Part shown: in pieces, positions 24,765 to 36,091 of the stretch
Layout: each line of letters starts with the position of its first letter
Numbering within the stretch: the stretch's first letter is position 1
DNA from: Lomentospora prolificans
Taxonomy: Eukaryota > Ascomycota > Sordariomycetes > Microascales > Microascaceae
NCBI GenBank assembly: GCA_029532625.1
Contig: JARFXM010000008.1
Span: 1,178,001 to 1,242,000 of the forward strand
Length of the DNA: 64,000 nt
Direction of reading: 5' to 3'
Made by a program: the position numbers and the translations under genes
Notes under the pieces: model-generated
What the model was told of the DNA's origin: nothing
What the model saw: only the letters and a program-made list of their open reading frames with translations
Database searches by the model: none

Positions 24765-26075
24765 GGCGGGCTGCCTCCGCCACTGGCGAGCACGTTCAAT
24801 CGGGGCAGACAGAGAGAGAATGAAGTTAGGATAGAAGCCACAGTGCCTATGGTGCTTTAAGTTGTTGTGCTTTGCAGTTGGAGGGAGGCGCGTTGTTGAC
24901 TGCTCCTAGCTTCCCGGAGTTATCATGGTTTGCGAAATGAAGGTGTCATCAGGGCTGGCCGGATTCCGGTGATGGAGGTGGGACATGGACAGTGGGCTGG
25001 GCCTAGGTTGGAGTGCTTGCGGTCGGAGTGTTTCTCAGTGGTAGAAGTTGTAGAACAAGGTCATATGCGCATGTCAGCAGCCTTATTCTGTGTGTATTTT
25101 CCAGTGGTATACATGATGGTACAAACGGGCTATAATTGGTACATGACAGCACCAGGGAGGGAGCTGAGTCTTCATCTACGTAACCAGTCTGTCCAACGGA
25201 AAAAGGCCCCACCCTCCCCGCTTTGTGGTTGTGGTGGATCTGTCGCTGGCGGGCTACTCCTACTTGTAGTGAACAGAAAGCCAGCAATGCACAGCCAGCA
25301 CCAGACTTGAGCCCTGAAACTATTTCGTTACCCGGTAATGTAATAGCCAGCTCTTAAACGGCAGCCTAGACTTAAACCCGTCAATTCAAGTTGTGACATT
25401 GGCGATTGATAACCTGATGTCCACATTTGATCCATTCTTAACAGTCCTGATCACCGATGCCAGCTGGAGTAAACTTTTTAAGTTAGCTCGACCTATGCGA
25501 CGGCCCTTGAATCAATCCTGCAACTATATTCGCCAATGGTCCGTCCCCCTCCAAGCCAACGCGTTGCCTGATCAATTAGGAACCAACACCGAAGGTTTAT
25601 CTCGTTTTTATTTCTTCAATGATTCGCCTATAAGCACATCGCTCGTTCCTCGCCCTTGGACATTATCCATGTCATGTTCCTCGCTAAAACTCGCCTATCC
25701 TTTAAAAAGTAGATAGATAAACAGAAGGAGATGCTATTAACTCGGCTCAACATTGGAGAAAAGAAGGACACCGCCTGCACTGAATGCGGGCGCATTATGT
25801 ATCCTTAAAAGGGAGGCCCATCTCAGGCCTGGGGCTCTTCCCGGATCGATGGCGAGTCCAGGACCGTGTCCTTGGCACCTGTCGTGGATACGCGACAGGG
25901 TAAAGTAGAGACCCCTAGGAGATAGCGACAGTACAGCGGACAGACAGGATGGCCGTAACTATAGATCCTCTCCCCACTGGTGTATCGATCTCTCACTGTG
26001 ATGAATGCCAACCTCTGATCCGACGATTCCTAGAATAGTGCCACTAATGCAAGATCTCCAGAAGAAACAAGGCCT
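24765..26075. other. intergenic, 1.3 kb
   Basis: Promoter and leader of the sorting nexin gene (minus), then the 3' region of the next minus-strand gene. A 62-codon minus-strand frame (25823-26011) looks protein-like in places but has no donor or acceptor linking it to a gene. No other feature. Confidence 0.45.
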
Positions 26076-27135
26076 TCATGATTTCGGAATATCTCTGTAG
26101 TGACTGAACTCGGGTGTAGGGATAGTGGGTATCGAATACTCATCACTGCTCCTCGAGATGGATACCAATTCTCCTGATATAGCGCCCCGAGCCCGACTAC
26201 GCCAACTCCTATCAGTGGGTGACTTGATAGAACTGGTTGAGTGGCAGTTCACAACGGCCCGTATGCTGCTTGAATCCGAGCCTGCCTGATTACACTGACG
26301 TCTTCCATTTGATATCGAATCGGGTCTCTCTGATGGCCTAGGAGGGCCACAGTTAGGGCTCGACTGCTGTTGAGGATCTCTAACACAACGAGATCTTCGA
26401 CTGGCGCTTGCCCTTTGCGTTTTACTTGTCTTTTGACCCGAGCGGGGCCGGGGAATGGCCGTATCCCTGTTAGAGGGCTCTAAAGGTGGCCGGGAAGCGG
26501 TTCTAGCAGGATGTGGAATCTGACATGGGCTCTGAGAATGGGAGTGTTTTGGTTGAAGACTGATGACCTGCTCCTCGTCAGGGCTTGGCGTGCCAGTCTC
26601 CCTGAGGGCGCGCCGGAACAGTCTGATAAGTCTTTGCCACAGATCGCGCCTGTGTCTGCTCGAGGAAGCCCTGTAATTGAGCGAGGATGAACTGAAGCCC
26701 GCTCTTTGGTGTGTTTGATGGTGTCTGCCACGATTGGAGGCCCTGGTAGGTCCGGCTGGGTGACTTTCTTGGCTTCGAGGGAATGTGAAGCCAGGGTTTG
26801 CAATATTTATCGGGTGTTGATGGTACCTCATCTGGGACAAGTCAGTAATTTGACCAATTTGTACTAAACCCTTGGGCAAGCAAGTGCTGTTGAAGGCACC
26901 TGTGTTCAATGAGGAATGTTGGAAGCCTTACATCACAGGTTCGGGGATACCGGGATCTGCTGCTAAGGGCAAAGTACACTGCTATTATAACGAGGATGGC
27001 AACGGCCACAATGGTAAAAATGATTCCGAAGTGCCCACCACTGGACAAACATCTCCAGGCAGTGCAGCCTTGATTGACAGGCTTGAGGGGGGCAATCGGA
27101 CTCTGGATTGTGTCAATACTCTGGACTGGTGCCAT
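26076..27135 (-). CDS. orphan single-pass membrane protein with basic cytosolic tail (319 aa)
   Basis: Two exons: 27135-26932 and 26831-26076. Donor GAT|GTAAGG and acceptor ACTGACTTGTCCCAG, with an ideally placed CTGAC branch site, make a 100-nt intron and keep the frame. No family is recognised. Residues 1-36 are short and neutral with two Cys (GCTAWRC). One strong transmembrane helix follows at about 37-57 (GIIFTIVAVAILVIIAVYFAL) and then a basic SSRSRYPR, so the N terminus is probably outside and the C terminus inside. The remaining ~260 residues are Arg/Ser/Pro-rich and look disordered, apart from an amphipathic basic helix (RDLWQRLIRLFRRALRE). The ATG at 27135 is used because the in-frame ATG at 27207 adds an unlikely leader. 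A regulatory or adaptor role at a membrane is a guess. Existence of the gene rests on the intron and the TM helix. Confidence 0.55.
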
Positions 27136-28048
27136 CCTAGATACTTGGTTAAAGTTCCCTGATCTAGAATAGTTGGTGGATAGTAGCTTGAGAATAGGGG
27201 GCGTCAAACCTCGACTATTATAAGTGATCCTAGCAATACACAGAAGTATAACAGGAGACTAAGGCTAGGAGTTCCCTCAAAGCTCAAGGTAATGAAGGCT
27301 AGCGTAGATGAGTTATGGAGTATAGATTAGCAATAAATGACATTCACCTTGAATGAATTGATCTTGGACTTACTCTTGAATGCTGCTCCTACCTTGGAGA
27401 TCTACTTGAAAAGGATGTGAGAATCGAGTGAATAAGGAGCTAGTATCAAGAACCGACGAAAAGAGATTAGAGGATAGTAGTAGTATAAGATATCTACTAG
27501 AAACAATGATAAACCTAGTAGAGTAGAAGTGATAATTAGATCAGAGGCTTAAAGGAAGGGTCTAAGGAGAGCAGTTGGTCCAGCTTTAGAGCACGGGGTA
27601 GAATCATCAGCAGTACGCGTGTGCGTGGGTGAGAAGAGCTTGGGAAGCGAGAGACACGTCGGAATAGATAGCAGCTACAGTAACAAGACGCTGAAGGCAA
27701 GTAGGAAGGAACTCTGTATAGTTAGCATTAGGGGCACCTTCCATGCCAGGGCATCGCAGAAGCTTCAGGTGCAGTTCACAAGTTCCACTAGAGAGAGACA
27801 TGCTGGAATCTATTTCTAGATGACCTTCCAAGTTTGTAATCTAAAATGCTTTGAACGGGCTTTTGTACAGGCTCACATGTGTAGATAAGGGGTAGCTCGA
27901 GCCTGTTTGAACTCCTAATCTGATAAGACTGGGCTACTCTCTCCACCATTTACTAAGTTATAAGTGATCCTTCCAAGGCAAGAAAGATCTAGCCTTCCAG
28001 TCCGTAGAACCCAAGATACAAGTCAGACCCTTGCGCCCTTCTTCTCCT
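27136..28048. other. intergenic, 0.9 kb, lower GC
   Basis: Upstream region of the minus-strand membrane-protein gene and 3' region of CTR9. The stretch about 27,170-27,560 is visibly lower in GC and rich in TAG/CTA words. A perfect donor (AAGA|GTAAGT, minus strand near 27,375) could belong to a 5' UTR intron. No coding frame is supported. Confidence 0.4.
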
Positions 28049-31000
28049 TTATTCGTCATCGTCGTCATCCGCATCCACCATACTCGCATCCTTGGCTGAA
28101 GGTCCAGCGTCATTGTCCGACTCATCGCTGGCATTCTTCGCCTCCTTGTCACTCTGCACTCCCGCACCTTCATCCTCATCTTCCTCATCGCTGTCGACGA
28201 TGCGGCCGCGTCGGGCCCTTGACCTTCGCGTGACTTCCTCTGCATCCTCGTCCTCGTCACCACTAGCTCTGTCGCCCCTATTGTCGACATCCATCCTGTC
28301 CTCATCATCGCTCTGGTTGCGACCGCGGTCATCATTCTCGTCGTCGGACGGGAGGGCAGCAGAGGATCTCTCGAGGTTCCTCTCAGCGCGCTCAAGGGCA
28401 TCCTCACCATCATCGTCGTCCCCTGACTCGTCGCTGTCGACGATGATCTCAGCGGACTTATACTTCGTGTTCTCCGTCTTAGTGAGCCTCCTCCTTCTCT
28501 TTGCCGGGCGCTCGCCTTCGGAGCCACTATCCTGCTCAGCCCTCGCCTTTTTCTTTTTGGGCGTCCGCTTGGGCTTGCCCTCGCTGGTTGTGCGAGGCGC
28601 AGGCCTCCGCTTCCTCTTGATCTTCTCGCCGGTCTCAGAGTCGGTGGTCATCTCCGCTTCCATGACTGCCCTCTCACGCTCCAGCCTGGCCTGGGCCAAC
28701 TCTGCATCCTTGGCGGCGATGGCCTCACGTTCCTTTCGGATACGTTCTTGTTTCTCGCGCTCCGCGTCGAGAAGCTTCTGCCGCTCCTCTTCTCTCCGCT
28801 TTAGCTCCGCTTGCCTCTGTTCTAGGGCAGCCTGTAGTTTCTCCTTGTTCTTCTCCTCGTACTCTTTCTGGCTCGCGATGGCACGCTCCAACTGCTTGCG
28901 TTGAGTGTTACGCGCCATGTTCGCACGCTGCTCCACATCATGCTTAGGGTAGGGTGTGTGGGGGTGAGTGGCGATTTCGTCGAGGGCCTTGATGGCTGCT
29001 TCGAGTCCCTCCGCCGCTTCTTCGAGCTGCTCTACGGATCGCTGCTTCTCAGATAGATTGTAGATGGTTGATGCTAGCTGGATTTGGACGAAAGCGACGT
29101 TAAACTTGTAATGGACCTGATCTGGAGCTGCTTCGAGGGCCTAATTGTGAACAGTTGTTAGTGCGATGATGAGAAAAGAACGACGCGAACAACAGATAAG
29201 TTACCTTTTTGGCACAATCTAGCGCAGACTTATAGGCATCCAAATCCCGGTCCGATCTACCCTTGTTGAGCCAAGTTCGTCCGAGGCAGGAAAGAATAAC
29301 AGTGTCATTCTCTTTGCCTTCTTTCGACAAAGCTGCTTCGTAGTGCTCGATCGCTTTGCTAAATTGGCGGAGCTCACTATAGATGTGGCCCAAGTTGACG
29401 TGGACATGCGCCTCCTTGACGGTTTCACGCACTTTTACGAGGATGGATAGGGCGTTCTTCAAGTCCTTTTTGTCTTCTGCTAACGCAATGGCAATGCCCA
29501 TCGCAGCATAGGCGTTCTTGGCATCTAGAGACAGTGCCTTCTCGAAAAACTCGACGGCCTTGCTGTAAGTGGCACTTCGCTTTTGTTTCTCCTGGTCGGT
29601 TTCACGGCGCATCTCTCTTGCTTGCTGGAGATACAAGTTACCCATGCCCACGAGTGCATATCGGTCATGTTTATCGTAGTGCTGAAGTGTATGCTTATAG
29701 TGCCTGAACTCTGGGTCTTCGTTGAGGTTGACAGCCTTCTTCTTGGTGACCTTTCCAAGATACCAGCCGTATAGGGCCCTGACTTCGAGGTCGGTGTTGT
29801 TCTCTTGGTAAAGCTTGGCGACAGCGTCCGGTCCTTCCTTGTGAGGATTCCTGCGAAGCTTAATATACGCAACCCGGGTCCGGGCGTCAATGTAATCGTC
29901 GTGGCGAGCTAGAAGTCGTTCGTACACCTCGATGGCCTGATCCACCATGCCTCGAGACTCGTAGCTTCGGCCGAGGTTGAAGCTGATGGTAGTGACAAGA
30001 GAGTCAGTATCGGCGTTTTCGTCACTGGAGTCGAAACGCACACAAGCTCCCAAGGCCGCCTCGAACATGTCGCTAGCGAGCTCGTGCTTCTCAGCCTGGG
30101 AGTAGAAGCAGCCAATGTTATTGAGTAGCTGTGGAGGCAAGAACTTTCGCAGAGCAGCGCGGATCTCGGCTTCATCCTCAGTCTCTTGCGGGCGCTCAGA
30201 TTCGGGAACTTGGTTAATCTCCAATTCTTCCACTTGCTGGAGGCACTGCAGGGCCTTTTCTGGTTGGTCGGACTCGTAGAGACGGGCAAGATTGAGAAGC
30301 ACCGAAGCGTCGGGATTCAGGTTCTTCTTGGGATCTTTCCACGCGGTGCGGACATTTTCTAGCAGGGTGATTGCTTTAGCAATTTCTGCCGATTTATCCT
30401 CCTTCACTTCTGCGGCCTGGTTCGCGAAGACTTCTTCCGCATAGAGCGTACCGAGGAGAATAGTAGCTTCGTAGTTCTTGGAAAGCTGGATTATCTTTTC
30501 TAACTGCAGCTTGGCCTCGCCGAGGTCGTTTCGTAGCACCGAGAGCTGAGCAGCGCCAAATTTCGCGGGCAAATAACCCCTCTCTGTACCGCCGCGCGCA
30601 TCATCCGCACGGCGATAGAAATCACTGGCTTGGCTAATGTTTCCTTCATAGTGTTCCTTCCTCGCGAGTAGATACCAGCCATCACTAGCGACAGCATTAA
30701 CGTCGGTATACTGAATGGCCTTGTGCGCGAGGGTGTCTACGTTAGCAAAGGATTTGCGCGACAAGAAATAACTTGCGAATGTCGCGCATGTGAGAGGCAG
30801 GTTCTTATCAATCTTGAATGATTTCTGAGTATACTCAGTCATCGCCTTTTTGTAGACTCGCAAAAATTCGGGGCTGTTCGTTGGTAGATGGCCGCTGGAG
30901 TCGAGGTAGTAGAGGCCTAGGAGAATGTTGGCGAACTTGTTGCCGGGAACGAGCTCGAGCGAACGCTCCCACGCAATCTTAGCATCGTCTTTATAACCAC

Positions 31001-31781
31001 TTTGCCAGAGGCAGCAGCCAATACCAATTCTCGGGTCGGGGTCGACGAGCCCGGGCATCTTGCGAAGGACCTCTTGGTATGCTGTGAGGGCCTCCGGGTA
31101 TTTCTTCATAGAATAGAGAGTGCGCGCCTTGCCCATCAATCCAAGCATATTCTTTCCTTGTGAAACTCTCAATGCATCTTCGAACGACTTGAGAGCCTGC
31201 CGAAGAAGCTCGGTTCGTTCAGGATCAACGGCCTTCGGGCCGGTCGATGTGGAAGGCGCCTGGAGAGAAGCCTTAAGAAGCTGAAGAACACCACGGGCTA
31301 AGAAGAGAGGGGGGAATGCTGGGTTGATACGAGACGCATCGTTAAGCGACGAAGTGGCGAGTTGGAGATAGTACTCTTTCGTCTTTGCCTCGGTGACTAG
31401 AACGCCCTCGGGAGGGACACGAGGTGCTTCGCGACTCTTGTGGAGGTAGAGCCAGCACAAGCTACACGTCATGCTAACTCTTTCGCGCGGTGTACTGTTC
31501 TGGAGGACTTGGCTAGCTCGGATAAGCATCTCGATGGCATGGTCAATCTTGCTCTGTTTCGCGTAGGCCATCGCTACCGTCATCCAGTAGGTTCGCGCCG
31601 CACCTTCGTTCTCGAGTAGTGTACAAAGCTCAGTCGGATCGTCGATCAAATCATCGAGGTTGACTTCGACGGCTTCGTCCAGTTGATCGCCGACGGGAAT
31701 ATCGATGGTGGAGGGGATATCGGAGAAACGCGCGCTGGCGGGCTCAACGGCCGCGCCGTTCGTGACGCCATTCGCCGCCAT
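28049..31781 (-). CDS. ctr9: Paf1 complex subunit CTR9, TPR protein (1222 aa)
   Basis: Two exons: 31781-29205 and 29140-28049, with a 64-nt intron in phase 0. CTR9 is the TPR scaffold of the Paf1 elongation complex, which travels with RNA polymerase II and supports histone H2B ubiquitylation and H3K4 methylation. Family signs in order: IDIPVGDQLDEAVEVNLDDL near residue 25, then tandem TPR helices through about residue 900 (for example AYAKQSKIDHAIEMLIRASQ, PDPRIGIGCCLWQSGYKDDA, LLNNIGCFYSQAEKHELASD, HVHVNLGHIYSELRQFSKAI), then KHDVEQRANMARNTQRKQLE. A long Lys/Glu coiled coil follows (EYEEKNKEKLQAALEQRQAE), then a highly acidic, Ser-rich tail ending in a run of Asp. Human CTR9 is about 1,170 aa, so the length fits. 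It lies upstream of nothing on the same strand until the capping enzyme 560 bp away. Confidence 0.96.
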
Positions 31782-32343
31782 GATGAATTATTGGGCAGTG
31801 CGTATCGGAAGGTAAGGGGCGGCAGTGGGATGCAAATGAGGAATTCGTCCCCAGGCCGTGGCGGATCAGGTTTGGCTCCTGGGGAAGGACGAATCGAAGA
31901 TGAAGGGAGAGGATATGATAGCTGGGCACGATGGATTGCTTAAACAAGCCTTGAAAATTCTCGGCCCATTGCTATCGCGGTGTTGCCGTGAGATTTCGAA
32001 TGTCACGAAGAAGCCGGAACTGGAGGGATGGCTGTGATGGGACGCGAAGACGGCTTGGGGAAGGCTGACTTTCAATTTTTGGTTCTTGTGTCTCGCAGGT
32101 GTGAGGCTACGGGTAGCTTGGGCGAGTCCTGCTGTTTAATGGCCCGTGCGCGGCGCGAGAGGCGCGAAACTCGATAGATGCATGGCCACTTAATTGTCCG
32201 CAGAATCTTCAAGATGGCATAAATAACTCTATAATTACATATTTTACTTCCATCAAGCCTTCAAGGGTATTCGCGAGCCAAGTAATCCATTTGAAACCGT
32301 TTCCTAATGCGCCCAGAACCTAAGAATTAGACTCCAAGGAAAA
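31782..32343. other. spacer between CTR9 and the capping enzyme gene
   Basis: 562 bp holding the CTR9 promoter/leader (minus strand) and the 3' UTR of the capping enzyme gene. No further feature. Confidence 0.6.
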
Positions 32344-33577
32344 CTAGCCTGGACGCCTCGAGTTTCGGGCTTTCCACGCATCCTTCACACCTTTCGCAGC
32401 GTTGAGTAAATCCTGCTCAGTGACGCCATCCTCGATACTCCGCATGACGCTGTTTAAAGTACTAATATGATTAGCTTCCGGCTTATCATCGCGGAACCGG
32501 CTTATCCTCCAGCGACCCATCTCATCTAAACAGCACTCAGCGACCCTGTCGTTTAGTGGGTCGCCCAGGCTAATGAGTTCTTCGAATTCTTTGTCCGAGA
32601 TAAACACGTCAGCGAATTTCTGGTACCGTGGATGGCTATCCCCCATGAACGCCCAGAGCTCTGCCCGTTCTAGCGTGTGGTAATCGGTATAAGGCTCAAC
32701 GACGCCGTTAGAAATGTCCTCCTCGTCCGGTTCCACAGTAGGGAAGTAAAGCTTCAGCCGACAATCGATGGTGTTTTCCTCCGGAGGCTTCCACTTCAAG
32801 ATGTGAGGGTCGGTTCCATGACGGTAGCTCGAGGTTCGGCATGTAAAGATGAGCCCGTCATTACCATGCTTCAGTTTGGGTAGCACATCCTTGAACATCA
32901 TCTCCACACCATAACTGAGTTGCATGTCTTTCATAAGAACCTCGAAGGGCTGATATTTGAGTTCTTCGGGGAACTCCTGAAAGAGCCTTTTATACGGCAC
33001 ATACAAATGATCCTTGATATATGCAAGCCGTTTGTCGAGGGGGCGTTCCATGAGGATTTTGCCGTCGATTACTAGGCAGTCGAAAAGTAGAAAGCGGGGC
33101 ACCTCGCGACCGTCCTCCTTGTCCATGACAAGTTCGCCATCAAGTAAGGTCTGGACGTGGAAGGACTGGACACCTTGAGGGGTTGGGAAATGTAGACTCT
33201 TGTTGTTGATGTACCAATACTCATTTTTACGATCAATGAGGTAATGCGCTTCCTTGCCAAACTCATCTTCCGTCAAGTATAGCAGATATCTGATGCCATC
33301 AGACTTCTCGCAAACGAAATAACTATTGCAAATTCGTCAGGAGAATACGATCCGGGAATTTTGCAAAGGGTATCGCCTAGAGGGGGCTCATGTCATACTC
33401 TTCCTTCCTCAATTCTTCCAGATGGCCTCTGGTAAAACTGACCGGTTGCGCGCCGGGAAATGAGCGCTGATGCCTGTTCAGAAGCTGGGCCACTTCATTG
33501 CGCATGGTATGAAGGACCTCGCCGGTCGCTCGGATGCCGGGCTCGGCAATCGACTGTATGGGGCCTTCCTCGCTCAT
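32344..33577 (-). CDS. ceg1: mRNA capping enzyme, guanylyltransferase subunit (385 aa)
   Basis: Two exons: 33577-33399 and 33322-32344. The intron splits the codon of Asp60 just before YFVCEKSDG. The enzyme transfers GMP from GTP to the 5' diphosphate end of nascent mRNA in the nucleus. The covalent nucleotidyltransferase motif I KxDG is KSDG at 66-69, with Lys66 as the predicted nucleophile. Motif III is LLDGELVMDK, followed by RFLLFDCLVIDG. Motif IV is NDGLIFTCR, and motif V is ILKWKPPEENTID. The C-terminal OB-fold region includes GRWRISRFRDDK. Like other fungal enzymes it has no fused RNA triphosphatase, which is a separate protein in fungi. Length compares with about 400-460 aa in yeasts. 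It is divergent to the cytochrome b5 reductase gene, with 597 bp between start codons. Confidence 0.96.
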
Positions 33578-34174
33578 TGTAAATGGCCGCTAAAGAAAAG
33601 CGCGATCTCGATTTTGGGGATGTCAATGAGAGAGAGGGGTGTGGTTCGGCAGTGAAGACTGGGCGAGTCTCACCCCGGGCTATAAATTGACAAGTGAGGG
33701 CATGGAGCGTTTGAGGTGGTCTAAGGTGCTGAAGTCCTTGCTGTGTCCAGGGGCGTATCGATAAAGCAGAGGTGACTAATCGCCAGCCCCCGATCTACGG
33801 AGTAGGCCGACCTAGCGCTGTCATGGTGTGGCTGGCCCAGGCCCTGCAGAGATTATCGGACGTTGAGGGTGGAAAAAGAAAAAGAGACCCTGGTCCACTC
33901 CCCCCCCAAAAAAGTTGGGGTCAGTCGCCGCAAAAAACTGCCGGGGTCGACTCGCACCATGTTTGGCGCGCTACTAGCTTCACTCTCCAGGCCTCCTTTA
34001 ATCCTCCCGACCTCCCCCTCCGACTCCGAACTTTTTTTTTTTCTTTTTTCCCTCAATCCCTCTCGTCAACGGATATTTGAACGCTTGCGTATCCTAGGTG
34101 GCCGTCGAAGTCTCTCATATTCAGACAACTCTTCAAAGCCTTACACAAACCGCGACCTGTACGTTACATTCACA
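33578..34174. promoter_or_regulatory. bidirectional promoter region, capping enzyme / cytochrome b5 reductase
   Basis: 597 bp between two divergent start codons. It includes a C8 plus A6 stretch near 33,900-33,917, a pyrimidine-rich block at about 34,000-34,065 with a T-run near 34,030, and the b5 reductase leader. No specific factor site is assigned. Confidence 0.5.
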
Positions 34175-35296
34175 ATGGGGGAGTCTCTGTTTTCTCGCGC
34201 CTACTTCGATGCGGTCTACATCCCCGCTGGTCTGATTGTGTTCGGCACATGGATCATGAAGAAGGAGTTCGTTCCTTATGCCGCTGCCGTGGCTCTGGCT
34301 TTGGCGGGATTCAAGTTCTACACCCTCCGTAAGTCGATTCGGTCCCCTTGGACTTGACAACCGAGTTTCTAACAAATACCGAACTAGAGCCGAAGAAGGT
34401 CCTCATTCCCGATACCTTCCAGGAGTTTGAACTTTCGGAGAAGACTATCATCTCCCACAATGTTGCCATGTAAGTTGTACCCTTGGCCCACAAGTTACGC
34501 GACGTACAATTCTGACACCACTGGGCTCTTGTTAGTTACCGATTCAAGCTCCCCACTCCCACCTCCATCCTTGGCCTACCCATTGGCCAGCACATCTCTA
34601 TCGGCGCTACCATCTCCAAGGATGATGGCACTAGCCAGGAGATTGTTCGCTCCTACACTCCCATCTCGGGCGATGACCAGCCCGGCCACTTCGACCTGCT
34701 CGTCAAGTCGTACCCCACCGGTAACATCTCGAAGAATCTGGCCAGCCTTGCCATTGGCCAGACCATTCGCGTTCGCGGACCCAAGGGCGCTTTTGTCTAC
34801 ACTCCCAACATGGTACGCCACTTTGGCATGATTGCCGGAGGAACTGGTATTACCCCCATGCTTCAGGTCATCAAGGCTATTATCCGCGGACGTGCCACCG
34901 GCGACAAGACAGAGGTTGACCTCATCTTCGCCAACGTTACCGAGCAGGATATCCTTCTTAAGGAGGACCTTGATGCTCTTGCCAAGGAAGATGCCGGTAT
35001 CAGGGTTCACTACGTCCTCGATAGGCCTCCTGAGGGCTGGACTGGCGGTGTTGGTTATGTCACTTCTGAGATGATCACCGTAAGTCTTATTCCTTATTTC
35101 CTATCCCACTCCGCAGCCCGATGAACATAACTAATACATATACTAGAAATGGCTCCCTAAACCCGCCGCCGATGTCAAGATCCTTCTTTGCGGCCCCCCT
35201 CCCATGGTCAGCGGTCTCAAGAAAGCCACCGAGGCTCTTGGCTTCAAAAAGGCCAGGCCCGTCAGCAAGCTTGAGGACCAGGTCTTTGCTTTCTAA
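34175..35296 (+). CDS. cbr1: NADH-cytochrome b5 reductase (309 aa)
   Basis: Four exons: 34175-34328, 34388-34469, 34536-35079 and 35147-35296, all in frame with consensus donors (GTAAGT). The enzyme passes electrons from NADH through FAD to cytochrome b5 for sterol and fatty acid desaturation, and for diphthamide and tRNA modification in yeast. The N terminus has one or two hydrophobic segments (YIPAGLIVFGTWI; VPYAAAVALALAGFKFYT), which anchor it to the ER or outer mitochondrial membrane. Flavin motif RSYTPIS is at 117-123. The NADH-binding region carries GGTGITPM near 179 and CGPPPM near 275. It ends in the family-typical KLEDQVFAF. The ATG at 34175 begins the conserved short N terminus; an in-frame upstream extension in the leader has no family support. 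Length matches Cbr1 (about 285-310 aa). Confidence 0.95.
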
Positions 35297-36091
35297 AGCG
35301 GCGTCGCTAGTTAAAAGTTATGGAGTATAGAGCATAGATAAAAAGCGATGGTGTCCGGTATAAATGATAAATGTACTACATCCTTCTGGCTGCATTTCCT
35401 TTTTTGATCTTGACAGTTCGGAGTGGTCATCGTCACGTTGATGATCTTTCCGCGCCATGTCCTCGCCAAACGTTCCTGTCAAGAAAAGCACTGCGAAATT
35501 GACCGAGGTGAAAACATAAAGAAGCTTCCGATGGCGGGAGCCGATCCGTTTACCGTATTCGAGCTTACGTGGGTAAAACTTGGATTTGGCCGTATTATGC
35601 CTTGGGTACCTTCGTACTTTATACATTTTTGAGGGTCCAAATTAAAACGTTGCTTTGGCTGGCCCCTGGAATCATTACATAAGCGACCCTCATGCAGCTG
35701 CGACCTGCTTCCTCCATGAGCACTAGCCAACCAAAACACGCTTCTCCTTACAGAATCAAGTTAAGTGCACCATTTATTGCTATGTTCTGGAGTCCAGTCG
35801 TCATCACTCTTTGGGCCACCTCATCCCGGCTGTGCATCCCTCCTCGTAGCTATCGCAGCGTCTTATTTCCTTGAGTTATCTCATTCCCATTAGCTTCAAC
35901 ATCTACCTAATTTTCCAGCCGACTTCACCGTCCCCTGCCGTGTCCTCGTACATGTAGCGCCCGTCCGAAACAGCTCCTCTTCGAGTTTCTCCTGATTTCC
36001 TTTTCCCCAACCGGTTACAGATCTGCCCCCGCGAGAACAGCATTTGAAAATTGACTACCTCGCACACCAGCATCATCGATCGAATCCAACG
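35297..36091. other. spacer between cytochrome b5 reductase and PAN1
   Basis: 795 bp containing the 3' UTR of the reductase and the PAN1 promoter and leader. The last 150 bases are C/T-rich, as in other leaders here. No gene is supported. Confidence 0.55.

Noticed and set aside
25823..26011. A 62-codon minus-strand frame as an extra exon of the 319-aa membrane protein gene
   Set aside because: No donor exists near the end of the upstream frame that could join it; the preceding frame ends in its own stop.
28092..28904. A 270-codon plus-strand Ser-rich frame opposite the CTR9 tail
   Set aside because: Antisense of GAA/GAC/AAG-rich codons of the acidic and basic CTR9 C terminus; an artefact of low complexity.
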